NCBI GenBank assembly: GCA_038229415.1
Contig: JBBROM010000006.1
Location: 1-64,000 of the forward strand
DNA: 64,000 bases
From: JANXUR01 sp038229415
GTDB lineage: Bacteria > Acidobacteriota > Terriglobia > Terriglobales > Acidobacteriaceae
Direction: 5' to 3'
Part shown: in pieces, positions 16,184-24,009 of the stretch
Position numbering within the stretch: the first letter of the stretch is position 1
Layout of the letters: every line of letters starts with the position of its first letter
Position numbers and translations under genes: made by a program
The notes under the pieces: generated by a model
What the model saw: only the letters and a program-made list of their open reading frames with translations
What the model was told of the DNA's origin: nothing
The model's database searches: none

Positions 16184-17392
16184 GTGGCAAACGGAAATGG
16201 AAAGAGCAAGAAGCGGAAATTCTGGATCATCGGCGGTGTCGTATTGGCAGTGCTGGTGGTGGCCGGGGTGGTGATTGCCTCCACGGGCGGCGGCAAGAAG
16301 ATTGATCCGTCGAAGCTGGCGAACGTGGAAAAGGGCGACTTGGCCAAGAGCGTCGTTGCTACCGGAAAAGTCGAGCCCATCACGCGAGTAGAACTGAAGT
16401 CCAAGGCCAGCGGCATTGTGAAGCGCCTGCTGGTGGAATATGGCGACAAAGTGAAGGTCGGGCAGGTTCTGGCCGAACTCGATAAAGAAGAAATTCAGGC
16501 TCAGGTGGAGTCCGCCAAGGCGCAGTTGACCGCGACAGAAGCCAACATGGCTGCCTCCGCCGCCGATTTGGAACGCTCCAAGGTGGACGCAGAAGGCCCG
16601 GAAGTTCCACTATTGCTGCGTGCCTACGACCGCGCCAAGGGAATGGCCAGCGAAGGTGTGGTGTCCCAGTCCACGCTGGACGACGCCGAGCGTGCCTATA
16701 CCACTGCGCTCAACAAACAGAATGTGGCGCGGGCGCAGTTGACGGTAACCAAGGCTCGTGTGGCGCAGGCGAAGGCGCAAGTGGCTCAGCAAAAGGCGAA
16801 CCTCGACCAGTTGGACCAGCAGTTGCGCTACGCCACCATCGTCTCGCCGATTGATGGCGTGGTGCTATCTCGCGACGTAGAAGTTGGCGACGCGGTCAGT
16901 TCCATCCTGGTGCTGGGTTCGGGTGCAACTTTGGTGATGACGCTGGGCGACACCAGTGAGGTTTACGTCAAAGGCAAGGTGGACGAGAGCGACATTGGCA
17001 AGGTGTACATCGGACAGCCCGCCCGCATCAAGGTGGAGTCTTATAAAGACAAGACCTTCACCGGCAAGGTGACGAAGATTTCGCCGCTAGGCGTGGAAAA
17101 GGACAACGTCACCACGTTTGAAGTACGCGTCTCCATCGTCAATCCCGAGGGCATCCTGAAGGCAGCGATGACGGCGAACGCCGAAATTATTCTGGAAGAA
17201 CATAAGGGTGTGCTACAGATTCCCGAGGGCGCCATCATCTACGACAAGGATAAGAAGGCGTCCGTCGAAATGCCGGATGAAAAGGGCAAGGACGGCAAGA
17301 AGAAGGTCGCCATCAACATCGGCATCTCCAACGGCGCCAAGACCGAAGTGCTGGGCGGCGTCAAAGAGGGCGACAAGGTCATCCTGCAGTAA
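16184..17392 (+). CDS. Efflux periplasmic adaptor (HlyD/MacA-like membrane fusion protein)
   Basis: A 402-residue adaptor with a basic N-terminus and one membrane anchor (about 15-33). It has a split lipoyl/barrel-sandwich domain (about 65-90 and 215-235, with ASGIVKRLLVEYGDKVKVGQVLAELD and VSPIDGVVLSRDVEVGDAV), an alpha-hairpin coiled coil between them (about 95-210), a beta-barrel (about 250-330) and a membrane-proximal domain. The GTG start has AGGAGG at 6-base spacing. These proteins bridge an inner-membrane ABC or RND pump to an outer-membrane channel, but no pump gene is next to it: a DUF4097 gene follows. Confidence 0.9.
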   Translation: MANGNGKSKKRKFWIIGGVVLAVLVVAGVVIASTGGGKKIDPSKLANVEKGDLAKSVVATGKVEPITRVELKSKASGIVKRLLVEYGDKVKVGQVLAELDKEEIQAQVESAKAQLTATEANMAASAADLERSKVDAEGPEVPLLLRAYDRAKGMASEGVVSQSTLDDAERAYTTALNKQNVARAQLTVTKARVAQAKAQVAQQKANLDQLDQQLRYATIVSPIDGVVLSRDVEVGDAVSSILVLGSGATLVMTLGDTSEVYVKGKVDESDIGKVYIGQPARIKVESYKDKTFTGKVTKISPLGVEKDNVTTFEVRVSIVNPEGILKAAMTANAEIILEEHKGVLQIPEGAIIYDKDKKASVEMPDEKGKDGKKKVAINIGISNGAKTEVLGGVKEGDKVILQ

Positions 17393-17478
17393 GCACCACA
17401 GGGGCGTGAGCCGCAAACCGCGGACACGCCCCAAATCACTTCTCATTCCAATTTCTCACTTCTCCGGGGGCGAACACT

Positions 17479-18489
17479 ATGCGAGCAGCACAAGCGATGG
17501 TTTGGGCAAACAACAGGAAAACTCTGGCGGCTGGAGCGGCAATTCTGACCGTAGCGCTATGCGGAACCACAATGGCCCATGCCGAATGGCTCAAGGCTAA
17601 AGGACAGTTTGAGCGCAGCCTGAACGTCAGTGGATCAGTGGACCTTAACGTCCGCTCCGGCTGCGGCGATGTGGAAGTACGGAACGGCTCAGGCAATGCG
17701 GTCAAAATTTCCGCGCGCATTGAGATTGGACACGGCTTTAACGGCAACGCGGAACAGCGCGTCAAAGAAATTGAAGCGAACCCGCCGGTTGAGCAGACTG
17801 GCAACATTATCCGCATCACCAACGAGCAAAGCAGTGCGTGGCGCAACGTTTGCATCAACTACACCATCACTACTCCTCAGAGCACACACCTCACCGCACA
17901 CACTGGCTCAGGCAACGTTGTGGCCGAGGGCATCGCTGGGCCAGTAGAAGCTGACTCGGGATCGGGCGACGTACGCGTCGCTGACATCGGCAGCATGACC
18001 CGGGTTCACAGCGGTTCTGGCAATGTATCCGCGGAACGTATTCGTGGCGAAGCCACAGTGGAAACCGGCAGCGGCGACGTGAAGGCTACCGACATTGGCG
18101 GGGCGTTCAGTGGACGCACCGGCAGCGGCAATCTCCATGTAAGCCAGAATGCCCCAGGCCCAGTGAAGGCAGAGACTGGCTCCGGCGACATCACCGTCAG
18201 CGGCAGCAGTGGTTCGCTGCGGGCAACGACGGGCAGCGGCAGCATTCATGCCGATGGAGACCCCAAAGGCCCGTGGCACCTTTCCACCGGCTCCGGCGAA
18301 GTGGATCTGCGGCTTCCTGCAGGCGCATCGGTAGATGTTTCCGCGCATTCTTCCTCCGGTAGTGTGAGCGTGGATCGGCCCATGACGGTACAGGGCACGA
18401 TCAGCCACAAGGATATTCATGGCAAGATCGGGAACGGCGGCCCACTGCTGGAAGTCTCTACCGGCTCCGGCGACATTTCCATCAAGTAA
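17479..18489 (+). CDS. DUF4097-type secreted beta-repeat protein
   Basis: A 336-residue protein with an N-terminal hydrophobic signal segment (about 15-35, ending TMAHA). The rest is a long series of short beta-strand repeats in which GSG or SGSG recurs about every 18-20 residues (TGSGNVVAEGIAG, SGSGDVRVADIG, SGSGNVSAERIRG and so on). This is the pattern of DUF4097, predicted to fold into a beta-helix or adhesin-like rod in the envelope. It lies 86 bases after the efflux adaptor and ends at a strong terminator, so the two may form one unit. Function unknown. Confidence 0.85.
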   Translation: MRAAQAMVWANNRKTLAAGAAILTVALCGTTMAHAEWLKAKGQFERSLNVSGSVDLNVRSGCGDVEVRNGSGNAVKISARIEIGHGFNGNAEQRVKEIEANPPVEQTGNIIRITNEQSSAWRNVCINYTITTPQSTHLTAHTGSGNVVAEGIAGPVEADSGSGDVRVADIGSMTRVHSGSGNVSAERIRGEATVETGSGDVKATDIGGAFSGRTGSGNLHVSQNAPGPVKAETGSGDITVSGSSGSLRATTGSGSIHADGDPKGPWHLSTGSGEVDLRLPAGASVDVSAHSSSGSVSVDRPMTVQGTISHKDIHGKIGNGGPLLEVSTGSGDISIK

Positions 18490-18515
18490 TTCTTCAAACT
18501 GGCTCTCCTCCTCAG

Positions 18516-18545
18516 AAGGCCGCGCTCACTGCGCGGCTTTTTTTT
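18516..18545 (+). terminator. Rho-independent terminator
   Basis: A 10-bp stem (18516-18525 with 18531-18540, one G-T wobble) with loop TCACT is followed by an unbroken run of T to 18545. It ends the DUF4097 transcript, 26 bases after its stop codon. Confidence 0.9.
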
Positions 18546-18585
18546 GCAGCCGGGGGGTATGCTTGAATGCAGGACTACTCAGGTT

Positions 18586-19395
18586 ATGCCCCAAAACCGC
18601 ATCGTCACTTTCACCACCGATTTCGGCCTGACCGATCACTACGCGGGCACCATGAAGGGCGTGGTGCTAAGCGTTGCTCCAAACGCACAACTCGTGGATA
18701 TTTCTCACAGTGTTCCCGCCTTCAACGTATTTGCAGGATCACTGATCTTGGGGCAGGCCTACCCTTACTTTCCCGCCGGAACCGTTCATGTGGCGGTGGT
18801 TGACCCTGGAGTCGGGTCGGCCCGACGACCCATCTTGGTGGCTGCCGCGGGGCAGTTCTTCCTCGGCCCAGACAACGGACTGTTTTCGCAAGTCTATGAA
18901 CGCGAAGAGTCTTTTATCGTGCGGCACATTACAGCTGAGCAGTTCTTTCTTCATCCCGTCAGCCAAACGTTTCATGGTCGCGACATCTTTGCGCGGGTTG
19001 CGGGATACCTGGCAAGCGGACGCGATGCCCACGAATTCGGCAGTTCCATCGAGGATTATGTGCGCATAGCTGTCACTGCCGCGGAATCGCTGACTGATGG
19101 AACGATACGCGGGAAAACGCTTGCCGTGGATCACTTTGGCAGCCTCATTACCAACATCCGCAGCGCAGACTTGGCCCATCTTGCTGCCAGGGGCGAGACA
19201 TGGATACGCATCGGCGGAAGAGTGGTAGGGGGCCTGAGGTCGAACTATGCCGAAGCGAATGGGGGAGAGGTGTTTGGGATTATCGGCAGTTCAGGGTATC
19301 TGGAGATTTCTGCAAACCGGGCTTCTGCGGCGGAGATATTGGGAGTCGGCGGCGGAGCCGAAGTGATACTTGGAGTGAATACGGCCAATGGTTGA
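18586..19395 (+). CDS. SAM hydrolase (adenosine-forming), DUF62 family
   Basis: A 269-residue member of the S-adenosyl-L-methionine hydrolase/fluorinase fold. Visible signatures are TFTTDFGLTDHYAGTMKG near the N-terminus, VDPGVGS, and the GPDNGLFS motif, all part of the SAM pocket. Hydrolase members split SAM to adenosine and methionine; the halogenase subgroup is rarer and nothing here suggests it. I start at ATG 18586 because the conserved domain begins within five codons; the ATG at 18559 and TTG at 18544 run into the terminator. It converges on the pil operon. Confidence 0.88.
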   Translation: MPQNRIVTFTTDFGLTDHYAGTMKGVVLSVAPNAQLVDISHSVPAFNVFAGSLILGQAYPYFPAGTVHVAVVDPGVGSARRPILVAAAGQFFLGPDNGLFSQVYEREESFIVRHITAEQFFLHPVSQTFHGRDIFARVAGYLASGRDAHEFGSSIEDYVRIAVTAAESLTDGTIRGKTLAVDHFGSLITNIRSADLAHLAARGETWIRIGGRVVGGLRSNYAEANGGEVFGIIGSSGYLEISANRASAAEILGVGGGAEVILGVNTANG

Positions 19396-19402
19396 GGCGG
19401 GA

Positions 19403-19657
19403 TTATGGCTTGGGACGCGACCGGGCATAACTCTCCATCTCGCCTGTCCATTGCACGAAGCGGAACAGATTACGCCGTTCCCTCCAGACAAACGTCCAGA
19501 ATTCGAGGAAGCCAATCTCCTGCATCTTCACGCCGGAGTAGGTCTCCATACGCCAGAGCAGGTAGGGGCTGCGCCAAGGCGTCAGATGATGGCCCTTGGT
19601 CGAGTTCCACAGAAAGCGAAGTTGGGCGAGCATGGTAAAGCCAGTATAGCTCCGCAC
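19403..19657 (-). CDS. Small basic protein at the end of the pil operon
   Basis: An 84-residue protein (from GTG 19657) or 76 residues (from ATG 19633), rich in tryptophan, arginine and aromatic residues (QLRFLWNSTKGH, PWRSPYLLWRMETYSG, EFWTFVWRERRNL, RFVQWTGEM). There is no membrane helix and no motif I can name. It starts 9 bases after the pilC stop in the same orientation. Neither candidate start has a strong Shine-Dalgarno sequence, so coupling to pilC is likely if it is expressed. Its regular amino-acid composition and position support a real gene. Confidence 0.6.
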   Translation of the reverse strand: MRSYTGFTMLAQLRFLWNSTKGHHLTPWRSPYLLWRMETYSGVKMQEIGFLEFWTFVWRERRNLFRFVQWTGEMESYARSRPKP

Positions 19658-19666
19658 AAACCGGGC

Positions 19667-20857
19667 CTAGCCAGCCAGCTTAGAGATCATGGAGAACAGC
19701 GGCATGTAAAGCGACAGCACGATGCCGCCTACCACCACACCGAGTACTCCTATGATAAGCGGCTCCAACGATGCCAGCATATCTTTGGCGGCTGCGTCCA
19801 CATCATCTTCGTAGAAGTCGGCAATCTTGTTGAGCATGGTGTCGAGCGCGCCGGTAGCTTCACCAACATCCACCATGTGGCAAACCATACTAGGGAAGAC
19901 CGCGGCTTCACGCAGTGGATCCACCATGTTGCGGCCCTCTTCCACGGCTTTTCGTACCTTAAACAAGCCTTCTTCAATCACGGCATTACCAGCTGTGCGG
20001 GCGGTGATAGCCAAGCCTTCAAGAATGGGTACGCCAGAAGAGAGCAACGTACCCAGAGTGCGGGCGAAGCGGGCCACGGCGATCTTACGCAGCACGTTGC
20101 CAATCACTGGCAGACGCAACAGCAGACGATCCGACTGATAGCGGCCCTCTTTGGTATTGCGCCACCGGCGCAGGCCGAAGTACGCCAACCCCACCACCAG
20201 AAATACGGCCCACCAATAGTCGCCGACAAAAGCGCTCAGGCCCATTACGATCCGGGTAGGCAGCGGAAGCGGTACACCCAGACCCACGAACAAGGTGGAA
20301 AAAATCGGCACCACCCACTTGAGCAGAGCGCCTACGATCAGAATCGCCATACTGACAACCGCTGCGGGATAGACCAGCGCGGACTTGATCGCATTGCGCA
20401 TCTTGAGCGCTTTTTCCACGTAGCTGGCCAGGCGCTGCAGCACGGTATCGAGAATGCCACCCGCTTCGCCAGCCTCCACCAGATTCGTACTCAGGTCATC
20501 GAAAGCTTCGGGATACTGTCGCATGGCATCGGAGAGGGTACTACCCTCTTCCACAGTATTGCGGACTCCGGTGAGCGCGGTGGAAAAGCGCTGGCTTTCC
20601 TGATTGCCCGCCAGAATTTCCAGACACTGCATCAGCGGAAGGCCGGAGCCAATCATCACGGAAAACTGACGGAAGAAGATGGCGCGGTCGCGCGTCTTAA
20701 TGGAACTGGCAGGCAGGATATTGCTCAGGCTGAACCCGGGCTTGACCTCCTGTGCCTTTAGTCCGATCCGAGAAGGCGGTTTTCGCGCAGTAGCCACCGC
20801 CGCTGCCGTCCCGCTCCGAAATCCAGCCAGCTTGCCGCCAGAGTGTGAACTTGCCAA
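19667..20857 (-). CDS. pilC: Type IV pilus inner-membrane platform protein
   Basis: A 396-residue T2SS/T4P F-family protein. It has two homologous cytoplasmic helical domains (about 65-185 and 265-390) separated by membrane helices, with the signatures FFRQFSVMIGSGLPLMQCLEIL, ALVYPAAVV and FARTLGTLLSSGVPILEGL, and a last membrane segment (IIGVLGVVVGGIVLSLYMPLFSMI). It anchors the pilus assembly motor. The first codon is TTG, preceded by GGGGG at 8-base spacing; the variable first 50 residues carry no conserved motif. It lies 24 bases after pilT. Confidence 0.93.
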   Translation of the reverse strand: MASSHSGGKLAGFRSGTAAAVATARKPPSRIGLKAQEVKPGFSLSNILPASSIKTRDRAIFFRQFSVMIGSGLPLMQCLEILAGNQESQRFSTALTGVRNTVEEGSTLSDAMRQYPEAFDDLSTNLVEAGEAGGILDTVLQRLASYVEKALKMRNAIKSALVYPAAVVSMAILIVGALLKWVVPIFSTLFVGLGVPLPLPTRIVMGLSAFVGDYWWAVFLVVGLAYFGLRRWRNTKEGRYQSDRLLLRLPVIGNVLRKIAVARFARTLGTLLSSGVPILEGLAITARTAGNAVIEEGLFKVRKAVEEGRNMVDPLREAAVFPSMVCHMVDVGEATGALDTMLNKIADFYEDDVDAAAKDMLASLEPLIIGVLGVVVGGIVLSLYMPLFSMISKLAG

Positions 20858-20881
20858 ATCTGCTACCCCCTGCCGGCAGTC

Positions 20882-21994
20882 TTACTTACGCTGAGAACCT
20901 TGGCCAGCGGTGGCCCTTCCCGCCATGCCTGCTCCGCGGTCAATCATGTCCATCAGCTCATCCGGCATACTGCTGCGTTGCAAGGCGACTTCCAAACTAA
21001 TCAATCGCGCAAAATAGGCGCGTGCGAGGGATTGGTTGAAGGTCTGCATGCCGTACTTGTCCTGCCCGTTCTGCATCACGGAATAGATCTGATGCACTTT
21101 GTCTTCGCGAATCAGATTACGAATGGCCGCATTCGGGATCAGGACTTCCATCACCATGACTCGTCCCTTGTCATCCATCCGTGGCAGCAAAGCCTGCGAC
21201 AACACACCCTCCAGCGTCAGCGACAGTTGCGCCCGAATCTGCGACTGTTGGTGCGCGGGGAACACGTCAATCACACGATTGATGGTGGAAATCGCCGAGT
21301 TGGTATGCAGAGTAGCGAAGGTGAGGTGGCCGGTTTCGGCGAGGCGTAATCCGGCTTCTATGGTTTCGAGGTCGCGCAGTTCTCCGATGAGCACTACGTC
21401 CGGATCGGCGCGCAAGGCAGCCCGCAGCGCGTCCGCAAAGCTGTGGGTGTCAGAGTTGATCTCACGCTGGTTAATGAGGCAATTCTTATTTTGGTGAACG
21501 AACTCAACCGGATCTTCGATGGTGAGAATATGCTCACGACGGTCGGTGTTGATCTGGTCAATCATCGCCGCGAGTGTGGTGGACTTGCCCGCTCCGGTAG
21601 GCCCGGTGACCAGTACGAGTCCACGCGGCTTTTGGCACAACGTCTGGATCACCGGAGGCAGCCCTAGTTGTTGCATGGAACGGATGACCAACGGAATCAG
21701 GCGGAATACCGCAGCCGTCGAGCTACGCTGTAGGAACAAGTTGGCGCGAAAACGCGCCAGGCCTTCGATGCCGAAGGAAAAATCCAAGTCATGGATCTTC
21801 TCGAACCTCTGACGTTGCTCCTCGGTCAACACGCTGAACGCCAGCTGATGGGTTTGCGCCGGGGTGAGCGGCGGATGATCGAGCGGTCGCAGCGAACCGT
21901 TAATGCGCACCAGTGGCGAAGTGTTGGCGCTCAGGTGCAAATCACTGCCTTCCAGTTCGACAACCTTCCTCAGCAACTCAGTCAGGGTCAGCAA
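20882..21994 (-). CDS. pilT: Type IV pilus retraction ATPase
   Basis: A 370-residue hexameric ATPase that powers pilus retraction and twitching. It shows an N-terminal PAS-like domain (1-110), Walker A GPTGAGKS (131-138), the Asp box ILTIEDPVEF, Walker B DPDVVLIGELRDLETI, the His box TGHLTFATLHTNSA and the C-terminal AIRNLIRE motif that marks PilT as opposed to PilB. It lies between pilB (36 bases upstream) and pilC (24 bases downstream). The ATG starts exactly where family members do. Confidence 0.95.
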   Translation of the reverse strand: MLTLTELLRKVVELEGSDLHLSANTSPLVRINGSLRPLDHPPLTPAQTHQLAFSVLTEEQRQRFEKIHDLDFSFGIEGLARFRANLFLQRSSTAAVFRLIPLVIRSMQQLGLPPVIQTLCQKPRGLVLVTGPTGAGKSTTLAAMIDQINTDRREHILTIEDPVEFVHQNKNCLINQREINSDTHSFADALRAALRADPDVVLIGELRDLETIEAGLRLAETGHLTFATLHTNSAISTINRVIDVFPAHQQSQIRAQLSLTLEGVLSQALLPRMDDKGRVMVMEVLIPNAAIRNLIREDKVHQIYSVMQNGQDKYGMQTFNQSLARAYFARLISLEVALQRSSMPDELMDMIDRGAGMAGRATAGQGSQRK

Positions 21995-22030
21995 AAATTC
22001 CTCCGTTACAGTACTTATAAAATTTCGCGC

Positions 22031-23761
22031 CTAGACGTTCGCGGTTTCGCGCACGACTTCTTCCAGCGAGATCAGGCCTCGCATGGCTTTGATCAGGCCC
22101 GCTCGACGCAGGGTGATCATGCCCAGTTCCACTGCCTTGCGGCGAAGCTCCGGAGCCGTGGCGTTGGTGAAGATCAAGTCACGAATGGCTTCCCCAATTT
22201 CCAGCACCTCATAGAGTCCGGTGCGGCCCTTATACCCAGTATCGTTACAGACGGAGCAACCCTTGCCCTTGCGCAAGGTAGCCGCCGCAGCTTCCTCAGG
22301 CGTCATGCCTTCGGCAATCAGGGTCTGTTCCGGCACCGTAACCGCTACCGCGCACTGGTTGCACACTCGCCGCACCAGGCGTTGTGCACAAATTAGATGC
22401 ACTGAGGTCGCCACCAGAAACGGATCAATCCCCATATTCAGCAGCCGTGTGATGGTCTCTGCCGCGCCATTGGTATGGACGGTTGAAAGCACTAAATGTC
22501 CGGTTAACGCAGCTTTGATCGCGGTCTCCGCAGTTTCCAGATCGCGGACTTCGCCTACCAATATGATATTCGGGTCCTGCCGCAGAAATGCACGCAGTGC
22601 AGTGGCGAAGTTGAGCCCGATCTGTTCCTTCATCTGTACCTGATTCACACCGGCCAACTGGAACTCAACTGGGTCTTCGGCCGTCATGATGTTTACGTCG
22701 GGAGTATTCAGCCGCGAGATCGCAGAGTACAAAGTGTTGGTTTTGCCCGAGCCGGTGGGGCCTGTGACCAGCACCATGCCATAGGGTCGAAGAATCGCGC
22801 GTTCGAACTTCTGTAATGGCTCTGGGTCAAAGCCCAGTTGTGTCATATCCAGCTTGAGGGCTTCTTTATCCAGCAGCCGCAGCACGATCTTTTCGCCAAA
22901 CAGTGTGGGCAAGGTCGAGATGCGAAAATCAAGCTGCTTCTTGCGTCCGCCGAGATTCATCTTTACCATCACGCGGCCATCCTGCGGCAGTCGCTTTTCG
23001 CTGATGTCCAGCTTCGCCATGATCTTGATGCGCGAAGCAATGGCGTCCCGCAATCGTAGCGGCGGTGACATTACAGTGGACATGATGCCATCAATGCGAA
23101 AACGCACCCGATATTCCTTCTCGAAAGGCTCGATGTGTATGTCGCTGGCACCCCGGCGCACAGCATCATTCAGAATCACATTGACCAGCTTGACGATGGG
23201 CGCCTCTTCGGAAACTCCTTCCGGCTTTTGCGCGGGCTGATCTGCCTCATCGCTTTGCAGTTCCACATCGAGATCGCCAGCCTCGGTAATGGAGGCCATT
23301 ACTTCTTCCAGGCCTTGCTCGTTTGAGGCGTCTTCATCGCCACCGTAGGCTTTATCCAGCCCTGCCGCAATGTGCAGGTAAGACGCTACCACCGGCTCGA
23401 TATTCAGGCCTGTGCGGAACTTGACCTCGTCCATGGCGGAGACATCCGTGGGGTCGGCCATAGCCAGGGTTAGGCACGTACCTACCTTGCTGAGGGGAAG
23501 AATCTCGTGGCGGCGCGCGATTTCAGCGGGCACCAAGGCGAGGACGCTGCTGTCCGGCTCCACGATGGGCAAGTTGATGGCGGAAATACCGTACTGCCGG
23601 CAGAAGAACCCAGCAACGGCACCCCCGGCGATGGCACCAGTTTTTTCGAGAGCTGGAAGGAACCCCAGATTCGTGTTGCGCTGCAGCGCCAAGGCATGAG
23701 TCAGCTGTTCGGCGCTGATCTGGCGCTCGCGGACGAGAAGATCGCCCAATCGCTGGGACAT
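22031..23761 (-). CDS. pilB: Type IV pilus assembly ATPase
   Basis: A 576-residue extension ATPase. The N-terminal MshEN-type domain (about 1-150) can bind cyclic-di-GMP in relatives. Next come the PAS-like N2 domain (about 190-300) and the RecA-like core with Walker A GPTGSGKT (about 331-338), Asp box MTAEDPVEF, Walker B DPNIILVGEVRDLETAE and His box TGHLVLSTVHTNGA. A four-cysteine zinc module (CNQC and, about 30 residues later, CSVC) is typical of PilB/GspE. ATG 23761 is preferred over TTG 23779. It starts the operon pilB-pilT-pilC and is divergent from ntrY. Confidence 0.95.
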   Translation of the reverse strand: MSQRLGDLLVRERQISAEQLTHALALQRNTNLGFLPALEKTGAIAGGAVAGFFCRQYGISAINLPIVEPDSSVLALVPAEIARRHEILPLSKVGTCLTLAMADPTDVSAMDEVKFRTGLNIEPVVASYLHIAAGLDKAYGGDEDASNEQGLEEVMASITEAGDLDVELQSDEADQPAQKPEGVSEEAPIVKLVNVILNDAVRRGASDIHIEPFEKEYRVRFRIDGIMSTVMSPPLRLRDAIASRIKIMAKLDISEKRLPQDGRVMVKMNLGGRKKQLDFRISTLPTLFGEKIVLRLLDKEALKLDMTQLGFDPEPLQKFERAILRPYGMVLVTGPTGSGKTNTLYSAISRLNTPDVNIMTAEDPVEFQLAGVNQVQMKEQIGLNFATALRAFLRQDPNIILVGEVRDLETAETAIKAALTGHLVLSTVHTNGAAETITRLLNMGIDPFLVATSVHLICAQRLVRRVCNQCAVAVTVPEQTLIAEGMTPEEAAAATLRKGKGCSVCNDTGYKGRTGLYEVLEIGEAIRDLIFTNATAPELRRKAVELGMITLRRAGLIKAMRGLISLEEVVRETANV

Positions 23762-24009
23762 AGGGTCAGAGCCTCGCAACCCACCAGAATCGTACCGAGA
23801 GAGACATGCAACGAACGGGGAAGCTTGCTACGGGGTTACAAGGGTCTTAATCTGAGGCTATTGCTCCGCAGTCACAGTGTCAATTCAAAGGCAGAGATTC
23901 CTCTTGACCAAAGTACCCTCACCTTCGAGCAGCATTTAGGCTGGCCGTCGCCTTTCGCCTACTGCGCTTAGGGGCATTCTCGCGGCTTGAGCGCGGCATA
24001 TAATCGAAT

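Noticed and set aside
19388..20761. A 457-codon open frame on the plus strand
   Set aside because: It lies antisense to pilC, is rich in H, Q and R as expected for a shadow of a GC-rich gene, and has no domain.
23999..24004. TATAAT just before the ntrY start
   Set aside because: No matching -35 at 16-18 bases; cannot be told from chance, so not listed as a promoter.
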